The notes beneath the pieces were generated by a model. That model saw only the letters and a program-made list of their open reading frames with translations, did no database searches and was not told the DNA's origin. From the NCBI RefSeq assembly GCF_025643595.1, contig NZ_CP102826.1:124001-188000 (forward strand): DNA of 64,000 nucleotides. The letters are read 5' to 3'. The DNA comes from Saccharopolyspora rosea (GTDB taxonomy: Bacteria; Actinomycetota; Actinomycetes; Mycobacteriales; Pseudonocardiaceae). The translations under genes were made by a program, and so were the position numbers. This document shows, piece after piece, positions 38,147 to 46,040 of this stretch. The number at the start of each line of letters is the position of its first letter. The first letter of the stretch is position 1.

Positions 38147-38452
38147 TTAGGCAGCTCGATTGCCGATCTGCTGGTTGATGAGCCGGTCTGCGTAGGCGTC
38201 GATGGCGGTGCGAGGGACACGTCGGAGTCGGCCAATCCGAACGGATTCGATCTCGCCCGACTTCACCAACTCGTAGGTCTTGGTCCGGCCGATACCGAGG
38301 TACTGGGCGGCTTCCTCGACGGTGAGCAACGTCCGGTCTGGCAGCGTCCGGACCTCCGGCTCCGCTTCAACGGGCTCGGGGGACTGCTCCTCAGCAAGCA
38401 GTGCCGCGAGGGATGCGAGGGCGGCGGCGAGCTGAGTGGCCTTCGTAGTCAT
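38147..38452 (-). CDS. xis: Excisionase (MerR/Xis-type HTH)
   Basis: A 101-residue DNA-binding protein. A charged N-terminal helix (to about residue 35) is followed by a winged HTH of the excisionase family: LLTVEEAAQYLGIGRTKTYE, then LVKSGEIESVRIGRLRRVP with the wing. Such proteins bend the attachment sites and steer the integrase to excision. Its ATG overlaps the stop of the DUF3631 gene (ATGA) and int follows 10 bp later, so replication, excision and integration genes share one transcript, as in pSAM2 (repSA-xis-int). Confidence 0.92.
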   Translation of the reverse strand: MTTKATQLAAALASLAALLAEEQSPEPVEAEPEVRTLPDRTLLTVEEAAQYLGIGRTKTYELVKSGEIESVRIGRLRRVPRTAIDAYADRLINQQIGNRAA

Positions 38453-39783
38453 GCGACCCCCTTCGTGTCGGTGGCGGGAGAGGTAGCCGTCCCAGCCGTC
38501 CCACCCGTCCCAATGCAGGTCAGAGCGGGACGGCTAGTGGCAGTGGGACGGCTGTTGCCGTCCCAAGCGGTCGAATCGGACGCTTCGTTGGGACGGCTCG
38601 TGCCGTCCCAGAGGGTCAAGCCGTCCCGCTCTGACCTGGGACGGGACGCTTGGGACGGCTGGGACGAGTCCCCCTCTTCGGTGGGGCAGTAGCGGGTCCA
38701 GGCGTCCAGGAAGTCGCTGGCGCGGTAGCCCTTGGCCTGTGTGCCGTCGGGGAACCGGACGTTGGCCGACTTGATGTCGAACTCTGTCAGTAGCTTGGAG
38801 AGCTTCGACGCGTTGAGGCCGGTTTTGCCGTAGTTCGGCCACGGCGCCTCGGGGTCGGCGTTGAGCTTGCGGAGCAGCTCGGTGGTCGAGATGGCCGGCT
38901 GGTCGCCGAAGGCGGTGCGGCAGTCCACGAGCAGCCGGGTACGGATAGAACCCTGGTTGTTGCCCGCGGCTTCAGCCAGCAGGTCGACAGCAGCCTGGCG
39001 GGCTCGGTCGGGCCAGTCGCCTCCGGCGTGGTCGGCGACGATGATCAAGGGTTCCCAGGTGTCGGCCGCCCGGTCCTCGACCGGCATGGCCGGTTCGGCG
39101 GCTTCGAGCATCGCGATGTCGGCGCGCAGCCAGCGGTTGAGCCGCTGAGCGATGCTGGCCAGCACGGGCCGGTCACGTCGGTAGCGGTAGGGCGAGACGG
39201 TTTCGCCGGGGGCACGACGGCGCATGCGGATGATGACGGCCCGGTCCTCGATGGTGTCGGGCATCGCGCCGATCCCGGCGAGGGCGGCCATGGCGAAGGT
39301 GGGGATGGACTCGACGCGGTTGGCGGCGGCGTCGTAGCGCTTGGCGGGCCGGTTGCGCTGGTGACCGGCGTTGAGCAGCCCGCGCAGGTCCTCGTTGCTA
39401 CCTGCATCGGCGCCGAAGATGGTGTCGGCCTCGTCGACCAGCATGGTCGGCGGGTCCTCGGTGATCGACCGGTACACCGCCGAGGGCGAGGCGTTGACGG
39501 TGATGAACGGCTCGTGGCAGGTCGCTTCCACGACGTCGAGCAGGCGGGACTTGCCGCACCGCTTCTCGGGTGCGCGGATGACCAGTCGGGGAGCGTGTGC
39601 CCAGGCAGGCTGGGCGTGGGTGGCGGCGATCCACAGCGTGACCGCGTCGACGGCCTGTGGGCTGGGCAGGATGACGTAGCGGGTCAGCGCGGAGTGCAGT
39701 TCGTCGAGCAGGGCCGCGCCCTGGTTGGCGTCGGCGGGTTGTGGCGTCACGGTGGTTCCTCCGGTGGTGGGCTGGGCGGTCAT
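38449..39783 (-). CDS. DUF3631 ATPase, probable AICE replication helicase
   Basis: A 444-residue protein with a DUF3631 domain. The P-loop is IRAPEKRCGKSRLLDV near residue 70 and Walker B is TMLVDEADTIFGAD near residue 115. Sensor-type arginines lie in DRAVIIRMRRRAPGE. DUF3631 ATPases stand where RepSA or RepPP stand in other AICEs, so a replication role is inferred. The last 75 residues are a low-complexity Ser/Thr/Arg/Trp tail whose DNA is packed with GGGACGG motifs. Its ATG overlaps the upstream gene and its stop overlaps xis, both as ATGA. Confidence 0.82.
   Translation of the reverse strand: MTAQPTTGGTTVTPQPADANQGAALLDELHSALTRYVILPSPQAVDAVTLWIAATHAQPAWAHAPRLVIRAPEKRCGKSRLLDVVEATCHEPFITVNASPSAVYRSITEDPPTMLVDEADTIFGADAGSNEDLRGLLNAGHQRNRPAKRYDAAANRVESIPTFAMAALAGIGAMPDTIEDRAVIIRMRRRAPGETVSPYRYRRDRPVLASIAQRLNRWLRADIAMLEAAEPAMPVEDRAADTWEPLIIVADHAGGDWPDRARQAAVDLLAEAAGNNQGSIRTRLLVDCRTAFGDQPAISTTELLRKLNADPEAPWPNYGKTGLNASKLSKLLTEFDIKSANVRFPDGTQAKGYRASDFLDAWTRYCPTEEGDSSQPSQASRPRSERDGLTLWDGTSRPNEASDSTAWDGNSRPTATSRPALTCIGTGGTAGTATSPATDTKGVA
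38487..38658. repeat. Iteron-like cluster of GGGACGG/CCGTCCC, candidate replication origin
   Basis: Eleven copies of a 7-mer in about 170 bp: five as GGGACGG (38527, 38545, 38590, 38638, 38652) and six as CCGTCCC (38487, 38496, 38505, 38558, 38603, 38621). It also contains a perfect 20-bp inverted repeat at 38516-38535 and 38619-38638. The cluster lies in the 3' part of the DUF3631 gene and imposes a low-complexity protein tail. Confidence 0.75.
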
Positions 39784-40349
39784 GCGGCTTCCCGGGATTC
39801 CCGCGGGAGCCGCCGAATGTCGGAGGGGCCGCTGTTGGGCTCCCAGGCGCGAAGTTCGGCGTCGTAGCGCTGCCAGAGGTCGACCAGGTCGTCGTCGAGG
39901 TCGGCCAGCGCGCGCAGTTGCCCGATGTCGGCGTAGCCAGCGGCCTGGTGCAGGCGGAGGGCGTGCTCGGCGAGCCGCCACCGCAGCGCGCCTTCCAGCA
40001 CGTCGGCCTTCAGGCGCGCTCCGGCCTCGGCGAACGGCGCGAACTGGTAGGTGTCGAAGATCCAGTGGGTGACCTGCTTGTGTCGGTCTTCGGTGTCGAG
40101 CAGGCCGCGGCGGCGGGCTTCGCCGAGCAGCACCCGGGGGTCCGGGTCGATCCCGGCGGCGACGACGGTGAGGATCAGCTCGAACACCAGGCTGCGGATA
40201 CCGGGACCGGCGTCGGTGGGCCGCATTCCCGCCAGCAGCTCACGGGCCCGGTGGACCGGGCAGGTCATCAGGCAGCCGAGGAAGCCGCGTACCGGGTCGA
40301 GTTCGCCCTGGCTGGGCGGGAGCACGCTTTCGGGCAGCTGGTCAGGCAT
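39780..40349 (-). CDS. DnaB N-terminal-domain-like protein
   Basis: A 189-residue protein. Residues 14-85 (ELDPVRGFLGCLMTCPVHRA through RSLVFELILTVVAAGIDPDP) follow the helical pattern of the DnaB helicase N-terminal domain: a first-cycle helix, then a loop with PTDAG, then a segment resembling HRLIFEAI and a DP turn. The rest is helical and rich in Ala, Leu and Asp. It overlaps the DUF3631 gene by ATGA, so it may load or regulate that ATPase. The family match is a judgement by eye and could be wrong. AGGAAGGGA precedes the ATG. Confidence 0.65.
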   Translation of the reverse strand: MPDQLPESVLPPSQGELDPVRGFLGCLMTCPVHRARELLAGMRPTDAGPGIRSLVFELILTVVAAGIDPDPRVLLGEARRRGLLDTEDRHKQVTHWIFDTYQFAPFAEAGARLKADVLEGALRWRLAEHALRLHQAAGYADIGQLRALADLDDDLVDLWQRYDAELRAWEPNSGPSDIRRLPRESREAA

Positions 40350-40376
40350 GGTTCCCTTCCTGGGTAGGGGGTGTGA

Positions 40377-40631
40377 TCAGCGACGGCGGTTGGCGCGGGT
40401 CAGGCGGCGTACGGCGTTGTAGGCCTTGCGTCCGGTGCGCAGGCGCAGCCCGGTGGCCTGGCAGGCGGGACAGAGCCGGTAGCTACGCAGGAACGGGGAG
40501 CGGAGCTTCCCGGCGCCGCGGCAGGTGTGGCAGGCCTTGAACGGCCAGATCAGACACACCAGGCAGTAACCCACTGTGATCACGGCGATGAGCAGGATCG
40601 GGGCGGCGCTAGCAAGGGTTGAGGGGGTCAC
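40377..40631 (-). CDS. Small membrane-anchored zinc-finger protein
   Basis: An 84-residue protein. Residues 8-30 form one membrane helix (ASAAPILLIAVITVGYCLVC). A DnaJ-like double CxxC follows: ACHTCRGAGK and LCPACQATGL, likely binding one zinc. The C-terminus is highly basic (RRLTRANRRR). Start is GTG at 40631 with GGAGG 7 nt upstream. Such small proteins are frequent in AICEs between tra and rep modules. Its function is unknown; the basic tail could bind DNA at the membrane near the translocase. Confidence 0.75.
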   Translation of the reverse strand: MTPSTLASAAPILLIAVITVGYCLVCLIWPFKACHTCRGAGKLRSPFLRSYRLCPACQATGLRLRTGRKAYNAVRRLTRANRRR

Positions 40632-40675
40632 GAGTGCCTCCGCAGGCGTTTTCGGGCGTGTTCGGCCACAGCGCG

Positions 40676-40775
40676 CTAGGAGCTAGGGCGCTGGTAGAGA
40701 GGAAGAGAGGGCGCTAGCGGGGCCGCTAGGTCTAGCGGGGCTAGGTGCTAGACCTAGCGGCCGTGCTGGGACTAG
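40676..40775. repeat. CTAG-rich repeat cluster, candidate clt or origin
   Basis: Nine CTAG tetramers in 100 bp (40676, 40683, 40714, 40726, 40732, 40741, 40748, 40754, 40772), although CTAG is normally very rare in such genomes; a tenth is at 40609. It contains a perfect 16-bp inverted repeat (40721-40736 and 40747-40762, 10-nt loop) and a 10-bp direct repeat CTAGCGGGGC at 40714 and 40732. It begins at the stop codon of the translocase gene. Confidence 0.8.
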
Positions 40776-42976
40776 CCAGCATCCCGCTGTCGGTCACGCT
40801 CGGTGACGATTTCGACGATGTCGGCGCGGTGGAAGCCGCGGCGGTTGCGGCCTTCGCCGTTCTCGTCGGTGCCCCAGATCTGGCGGTTGGCCTTGATGCC
40901 GTGCGGCTTGAGCGCGGCGGTGAGTTGGTCGGCTTCCCACTCGCCGTAGATCTCGGGTCGCAGCTCGGCCAGCCGGGCGACGGCGGTTTCGTTCCAGACC
41001 TTCTTCTCGGTCTCGGGCACGACGGTGAGGATGTCCTCCAGGAGCGTGTCCCTGCGGCGGGCCTCGTCGGTGTCGAGGGTTTCGCCGATGGCGTGGCCGG
41101 ACAGGGTCCCCGCCTGCTCGCGTAGGGCGCGAGCGTAGGCGGCGATCTTCTCGGCGGCGGGTCCGTCGAGCCCGGCGACGGTGCGCACGATCTGGGCGTC
41201 GGATCCTTCGCCGACCAGGTAGCCGATGCCCTTGTCGGCCCAGGCGAAGGTCGTGGCGCGCACGCCCTGCTTGTACTTCGAGGTGCCCAGCACCATGTCG
41301 TTCTCGGTCTGGCCCTGAACCTTCAGGCAGAACCGGGTGGAGACGTTGGCGCTGATGCCGGTCGGCAGGCTCTTCGCGTCGGGTCGCTGGGTGGCCAGCA
41401 TGATGATGATTCCCAGCGCCGGACCGCGTTTGACCAGGTCGGTGCAGATCGCTTCGAACTCCTTGCCGTAGTCCTCGTGCTCGAACCAGACCTGGCACTC
41501 GTCGACGCCGATGACGATCGGGTGCAGGCCGAGGGACTTCTTGCTGGCCAGCTCGGGGGTGACCTTGTTCTCCGGGGCCATGCCCTGCTTGGCCAGGTCC
41601 CGGATGAGCTTGGCGCGGCGCCGCAACTCGTCGCGCAGGCTGCGCATGTCGGCTACGGCCTTGTCGATCTCCTCGGGCTCGTCGCCGACGCCGTGGACGT
41701 GGGTCACGCGCTCCAGCGGGTCGAGGTCGCCGGTGCCTTTGAGGTCGTAGGTGTGCAGCTCGACCCGGGGGTCCAGGGCGGCGATGAGCAGCAGCTCACG
41801 CAGGGCGAAGGTCTTGCCCATGCGCGGGATCGCGCCGATGGCCACCGAGGTGAACATCAGCCGCAGATCGACCCACCGGCCACGCTGGTCGGTGCCGAAC
41901 GGCTGGGGCTGGAACAGGTCGACCTGCACGCCCTTGCGCAGCGCCCAGGCCGGCTGCTTGGCCTTGCGCATGTCCTGGTCACCGACCCACAGCACCATCC
42001 GCCCGGCGTGCTCAGCGTTGTCGGCCTCCGGCCACACGCACCCCAGGGGGCGGCGCAGGCCGGACGCGAGCTTTTCGCGGCGGTCCATGATGTCGCCCGC
42101 GGTCACCCCGTACGGCAGATCGATGTCCGCACGCCAGCCCTTGCCATCCCGGCTGATCGGCTTGGGGAACCCGATCCCTTCGCCGCCTTTGCCGAGAGCC
42201 TGGTTGATCTGCGAGATCCCCAGCGCCGACAGGGCACGGGTCACCGCGTCGCTGGTCAGCTTCGGCACCTTGGTTGACTCCACCGCGCGGGTAGCAATGG
42301 GCTTGTCGGCCGGGGCGCCCAACCAGCCCAGCCCGGCGGCTGCACCGGCGACGATCGCCCACTGCACCAGCTCGGGCAGTACTGCCCGACCAGCAAGGAA
42401 CGCGGCGATTCCAGCCGCACCCAGCCCCATCGCCAGCAGAGCCCGGGCGCGGATCCGGTGGTCCCGCTGGATCGACAGCTTCAGGTACTCGGTGGCGTCC
42501 TCGCGGCGGGCCGACGCGCTGCGCACGGGGCGGCCTTCGGCGTCGGTCAGCCACGCTGCCAGGCTCTTGAGCAGCCGCAACGATCCGTGTGGGATGCGGG
42601 CGATGATGCGTGCGAGGTAGATCGGGCAGCGCACCGCGTGGTACGCGGCGGTGTGCCCGGTGTAGCCGAGCGCCCAGCGGGCGGTGTCCCGGAACTCCTG
42701 CGGGTCCTTGGCCCAGGCGGGCAGGATCGGCTGCCGCTTCTCGGCCCGCACCAGCGCCGAGCCCGGTTCGGACTTCTTCGGTTCGGGCTGGTCCACCGCG
42801 ACCGGCTCGACGATCTCGCCGTCGACGACGGTGGGCTCCGTGTTGTCCGCGGCTTCGCCGGAGTCGGTCTGGTCGGTGTTCTCGGTGGTGGTGTGGTCGA
42901 GGCGTTCGGCGGGGAAGTGCAGCACCCGCGCCTGCTCCTGCTCGGCCTGGTCGTGTTCGTGGTGCTGGTCGGTCAT
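40772..42976 (-). CDS. FtsK/TraB-type conjugative DNA translocase
   Basis: A 734-residue membrane ATPase, the single protein expected to move double-stranded element DNA between cells. Residues 1-75 are acidic and disordered. Membrane segments lie around 165-205 (ALLAMGLGAAGIAAFLAGRA). The FtsK domain has Walker A AIGAIPRMGKTFALREL near residue 370 and Walker B HPIVIGVDECQVWF near residue 480, followed by MLATQRPDAKSLPTGI. A C-terminal winged-helix-like region (about 660-734) could bind the transfer locus. It overlaps the DUF2637 gene by one base (TGATG). The stop codon lies inside the CTAG-rich repeat cluster. Confidence 0.93.
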   Translation of the reverse strand: MTDQHHEHDQAEQEQARVLHFPAERLDHTTTENTDQTDSGEAADNTEPTVVDGEIVEPVAVDQPEPKKSEPGSALVRAEKRQPILPAWAKDPQEFRDTARWALGYTGHTAAYHAVRCPIYLARIIARIPHGSLRLLKSLAAWLTDAEGRPVRSASARREDATEYLKLSIQRDHRIRARALLAMGLGAAGIAAFLAGRAVLPELVQWAIVAGAAAGLGWLGAPADKPIATRAVESTKVPKLTSDAVTRALSALGISQINQALGKGGEGIGFPKPISRDGKGWRADIDLPYGVTAGDIMDRREKLASGLRRPLGCVWPEADNAEHAGRMVLWVGDQDMRKAKQPAWALRKGVQVDLFQPQPFGTDQRGRWVDLRLMFTSVAIGAIPRMGKTFALRELLLIAALDPRVELHTYDLKGTGDLDPLERVTHVHGVGDEPEEIDKAVADMRSLRDELRRRAKLIRDLAKQGMAPENKVTPELASKKSLGLHPIVIGVDECQVWFEHEDYGKEFEAICTDLVKRGPALGIIIMLATQRPDAKSLPTGISANVSTRFCLKVQGQTENDMVLGTSKYKQGVRATTFAWADKGIGYLVGEGSDAQIVRTVAGLDGPAAEKIAAYARALREQAGTLSGHAIGETLDTDEARRRDTLLEDILTVVPETEKKVWNETAVARLAELRPEIYGEWEADQLTAALKPHGIKANRQIWGTDENGEGRNRRGFHRADIVEIVTERDRQRDAG

Positions 42977-44076
42977 CACGCGGCCTCGCTCTCGTTGACG
43001 GGGTGCATGTCGGTCAGGGCGTCGCGGATCTCCTGGGCGGTCTCCATGGCCAGGGGCTTGAACCGCTTGCGGATGGCGCTGGCCGAGGGCCTTTCGGGAA
43101 GCTCTCCGGCCGCGATCGCAGTCCGGACTTCTGCGAGCAGTTCGGTGGCGCGCGGCGAGAGTTTCCGCTGTTCGATCGGGGTCGAAACCTCCGCCGCCGG
43201 AGCCCGTTCCGGCTCCGTGGTGGCGGGCAGTGTGGCGCGGAGGATGACCCCGTTGATGATCGTCAGCTCGCCCTTTTCGGCGGCCTTTCGGTCGGCTTCC
43301 ATCTGCCGCTTGACGATCACCTTGGCCAGGCGGCGGTCCCGCTTGCTGGCGGCCGGGCCGACGCCGTAGCGGTCGATCCAGGCGGCCTCCCACGCCGCCG
43401 GGTGTCCCAGGCCGGCGCGGGTGGCGATCCGCCAGGCATCCCACGACAGCCGCGGGAACAGCACCCAGCGGGTGAAGCGCTGCGAGACCTCCCGCGCACT
43501 GGTCCCGGCCGCCTCGGCGGCGTTGAGGTTCTGCCGGATGTGGTGCAGCAGCACCCCGAGCACCGACAGCGTGCCCAGCGCCAGCCCGGCCACCACGCCG
43601 AAGTCGGCGATGCCGTGCGCGGCGTTGATCCCGGCCGCGATCCCCGCCAGCAGCCACATCCACCGCAGCAGCGACCCCACCGGGGCGCTGCGACTGGCGC
43701 GGCGGTGCGCCTCGAACGCGCACACCCACGCCCCGGACTCGATCGCCAGCGGGAACAGCCACGCCATCCCCGCGGGGATGCGCAGCGTCTCGTGCGCGAA
43801 CGCCTCCTGGGCGTTCCAGGCCAGCAGCAGCGGAGCGACGATCAGCGCCGCCCACAGCGCCGAGAGCGCACGGTCCGGGGCGGCCTCGCGCCACCGCGCC
43901 CACCGCTCGCGACGCTCGGCGGCGCGCTCCCGCCGTTCCTGTCGTTGCTGTTCGGCCGCGGCTTCCCGCTCTGCGCGGGCTGTCTGGGCACGCACCCGCT
44001 CCGCCTCGGCAGTGGCCTTCGCCGCTTCGCCCTTGGCAAGCGTGCGGGCCGCCCGGCGGTCGTAGATGGCGGTCAT
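42976..44076 (-). CDS. DUF2637 membrane protein (SpdB-like)
   Basis: A 366-residue protein. A charged coiled-coil N-terminus (ATAEAERVRAQTARAER, about 25-65) precedes four membrane helices (about 75-190) that define DUF2637. A long cytoplasmic C-terminus follows with an HTH-like end (SASAIRKRFKPLAMETAQE). DUF2637 proteins accompany TraB translocases in actinomycete elements and are thought to help intramycelial spread, like Spd proteins. Its ATG overlaps the upstream gene (ATGA) and its stop overlaps the translocase start. The exact role in DNA passage is inference. Confidence 0.87.
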   Translation of the reverse strand: MTAIYDRRAARTLAKGEAAKATAEAERVRAQTARAEREAAAEQQRQERRERAAERRERWARWREAAPDRALSALWAALIVAPLLLAWNAQEAFAHETLRIPAGMAWLFPLAIESGAWVCAFEAHRRASRSAPVGSLLRWMWLLAGIAAGINAAHGIADFGVVAGLALGTLSVLGVLLHHIRQNLNAAEAAGTSAREVSQRFTRWVLFPRLSWDAWRIATRAGLGHPAAWEAAWIDRYGVGPAASKRDRRLAKVIVKRQMEADRKAAEKGELTIINGVILRATLPATTEPERAPAAEVSTPIEQRKLSPRATELLAEVRTAIAAGELPERPSASAIRKRFKPLAMETAQEIRDALTDMHPVNESEAA

Positions 44077-44330
44077 CGGGCCACCTCCCACGACAACCGG
44101 GGCGTCGGGGCGGCTTCACCGAGTCGGTCGAGGGCGACCATGAGGACCCTCAACAGCGCGACCACGCCGAACACGCCGAGCGCGGTAGTGCGGACCAGCC
44201 CGGACACCAGCGACAGAACCAGGAGCAGCACTGCGGGCAAGGCGGCGAACACGGCCAGTCGAGACACCGCTCGGATGTGTCGGCGCAGGAAAGCGCTCAC
44301 ACCTCCGACGGTGTTCGAGGGCTCTACCAT
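44073..44330 (-). CDS. Small spread-type membrane protein
   Basis: An 85-residue protein with a basic N-terminus and two adjacent membrane helices (about 24-46 and 48-68: AVFAALPAVLLLVLSLVSGL and ALGVFGVVALLRVLMVAL). It heads a tight group with DUF2637 and TraB genes through an ATGA overlap. AAGGAGAAA lies 5-7 nt before the ATG. Size, topology and position fit the small Spd proteins of Streptomyces plasmids. I cannot assign a precise family. Confidence 0.75.
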   Translation of the reverse strand: MVEPSNTVGGVSAFLRRHIRAVSRLAVFAALPAVLLLVLSLVSGLVRTTALGVFGVVALLRVLMVALDRLGEAAPTPRLSWEVAR

Positions 44331-44416
44331 CAGGTTTCTCCTTCACTCGCGAAGTGGTTCGGAGACCCGGCCCGGCAGACGGTTCTTGGCGGGACAGCTG
44401 CCGGGCCGGGGCGTGA

Positions 44417-44875
44417 CTAAGACCTGTTGGTCCGGATCAGGTTGTAGGCGTCGGTGAGGATTTGGGCGTGGTCGAACGCCAGGTGGGGGCTGACCTGGTA
44501 GAGGGGCACCCACTGAGCAGCGGCAGCGTCAGATCCGGCGGTGGGGATGGGCATACGGGGGAGCACTGCGGTGAACGCCTCGCTGACCATCGGGCCGCGG
44601 GGGTCGCGTCCGGGTGTGTCGTAGCGGCCGACGCGCCTCAGGGTGACCGCGTTTGCGCTCAGGCCGGTTTCCTCGGCCAGTTCACGGATGGCGGCTTGCA
44701 GGGCGGTTTCGCCGGGGTCGACGAATCCGCCGGGCAGTGCCCAGAAGCCGGGGAACGCGTCCGAGTCGTCGGAGCGGCGGACCAGCAGCACGTGGACGAT
44801 GCCTTCGGATTCGGCGAACAGGATGATGTCGGCGGTGTCCGGTGTGCTGTCGGTGTCGTGGATGTCGTGGTTCAT
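44417..44875 (-). CDS. Nudix hydrolase, Pif-like
   Basis: A 152-residue Nudix protein. The box runs from GGFVDPGETALQAAIRELAE to ETGL (residues 49-72) and matches GX5EX7REUXEEXGU fully, so it should bind Mg2+ and cleave a nucleoside diphosphate derivative. In the AICE pSAM2 the immunity factor Pif, which blocks redundant transfer between element-bearing cells, carries a Nudix signature. The same role is likely here but unproven. The ATG at 44875 is chosen because GGAAGGA lies 8-10 nt upstream. It is 50 bp downstream of the helical-protein gene on the same strand. Confidence 0.87.
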   Translation of the reverse strand: MNHDIHDTDSTPDTADIILFAESEGIVHVLLVRRSDDSDAFPGFWALPGGFVDPGETALQAAIRELAEETGLSANAVTLRRVGRYDTPGRDPRGPMVSEAFTAVLPRMPIPTAGSDAAAAQWVPLYQVSPHLAFDHAQILTDAYNLIRTNRS

Positions 44876-44925
44876 CGCGTGGGTCCTTCCAGGACGGTGG
44901 GTCGGGTCGTGGTGGTGCGGGTGGT

Positions 44926-45183
44926 TCACAGACGGGCGCCGTAGGACTCGATGGCCTGCTGGGCAATGCCGATGAGCCCGGTGGCCTCGGCGAGCTGGTC
45001 CAGCAGGCGTCCGACCGCGTTGAGGGCCTCGCTGGCCTCGGTGGCGTCCGCGCCGGAGAACACCCCGGCCAGCTGGCCGCGCACCGCGTCGCTGCGCTGC
45101 TCGACCTCGGCGGTCATGCCACGGAGCTCGTTCATCTCGCTGGACGCGGCGGCCAGGGTGTTCTTGATCTCCTCGATCCCCAT
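44926..45183 (-). CDS. Small helical protein from an in-frame internal start
   Basis: An 85-residue protein beginning MGIEEIKNTLAAASSEMNEL, predicted to be two long helices with an AGVFSGADATEASEAL turn, similar in layout to small helical-hairpin proteins common in AICEs. Its ATG has GGAAGGAG 8 nt upstream, the best ribosome site in the element, yet it lies in frame with the M41-like gene and no stop separates them. It may be made separately, as part of the longer protein, or both. Confidence 0.6.
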   Translation of the reverse strand: MGIEEIKNTLAAASSEMNELRGMTAEVEQRSDAVRGQLAGVFSGADATEASEALNAVGRLLDQLAEATGLIGIAQQAIESYGARL

Positions 45184-45987
45184 AGATGTGCTCCTTCCCG
45201 AAACGGTGGTGGTGAGGGGTTCTGGGGCCCCGGCCAGGCCGCTGCCGGCCCGCGGGGAGGTGGTGCCGCCGATGCTTGGCGGCGCGAGGGCGGCGCGGCG
45301 ACGGCGGCGACCGTCACGGATCGCGCACTTCACGGCGTCGCGGTCCAGCCGGCCTCGGCGTCGGAGTTCTTCTGAGACGTCCTCGATCTCGTGCCACTGA
45401 TCGGCGATCAGGTTCGCGGCATCGGCGCGGCCCTGCGCGAACGTGTCATCGGTGACCGCGTCGGCGCAGTTGGCGATCATTTCCATGTCATAGGTCGACC
45501 CGAACGCGACGTCGAGCAGGTTTTCCGGTGTGTTCCAGCCGCGTTCCCGTAGCCATCTGGCCTCGACGACGGCGCCCGCGGTGCACACGGCCGCGTAATC
45601 GGCCACGCTCACCGAGGGGTCGTCGGTGAGGTCCCAGACGACCCGTCCGCCCAGCTCGGTCTCACTGCCCGCCACGGCCGCGGCGCTTTTGCCCACCACA
45701 GCCTGATCGACCCGCAAACCAACATGCTCACCGAGCACGGCGTGTGCCGCCTCATGCCAGGACGCCAACTCCTGCTTCGATGCCTGGTCCAGCCAGGTGT
45801 ACGGGCTGACGACGAGTCCGTCGTGGTGCTGGTTGAGCAAGCGCTTGATCACCTCGCGGCACCCGCCGCACCGAACCTCGGCCAGATCGTTCTTGAGCAG
45901 GCCGAAGAACCGCGGTCTCCACCCGCCGCTGACGATCTGGTGCGCGCACGACTCGCACAACACATCCGACCAGCGCACGCGCCCCAT
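44926..45987 (-). CDS. Zinc-ribbon HEXXH (M41-like) protein, reading through into a helical domain
   Basis: A 353-residue frame. Residues 11-43 hold two CxxC pairs (LCESCAH and RCGGCRE), a likely zinc ribbon. Residues 78-82 read HEAAH within SWHEAAHAVLGEHVGL, like the FtsH/M41 protease motif HEAGH. A later GSTYDMEMIANCADAV resembles the M41 segment with the third metal ligand. No AAA domain is present. A Pro/Ser/Gly-rich linker (about 235-268) leads to an 85-residue helical domain with its own ribosome site. GGGAGG lies 6 nt before the ATG at 45987. Proteolytic activity and target are inference. Confidence 0.72.
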   Translation of the reverse strand: MGRVRWSDVLCESCAHQIVSGGWRPRFFGLLKNDLAEVRCGGCREVIKRLLNQHHDGLVVSPYTWLDQASKQELASWHEAAHAVLGEHVGLRVDQAVVGKSAAAVAGSETELGGRVVWDLTDDPSVSVADYAAVCTAGAVVEARWLRERGWNTPENLLDVAFGSTYDMEMIANCADAVTDDTFAQGRADAANLIADQWHEIEDVSEELRRRGRLDRDAVKCAIRDGRRRRRAALAPPSIGGTTSPRAGSGLAGAPEPLTTTVSGRSTSMGIEEIKNTLAAASSEMNELRGMTAEVEQRSDAVRGQLAGVFSGADATEASEALNAVGRLLDQLAEATGLIGIAQQAIESYGARL

Positions 45988-46040
45988 CACGCACCTCCCA
46001 TCACGACGGCGGCTTGTCGACGGCAGCGACTCATCTGCCC

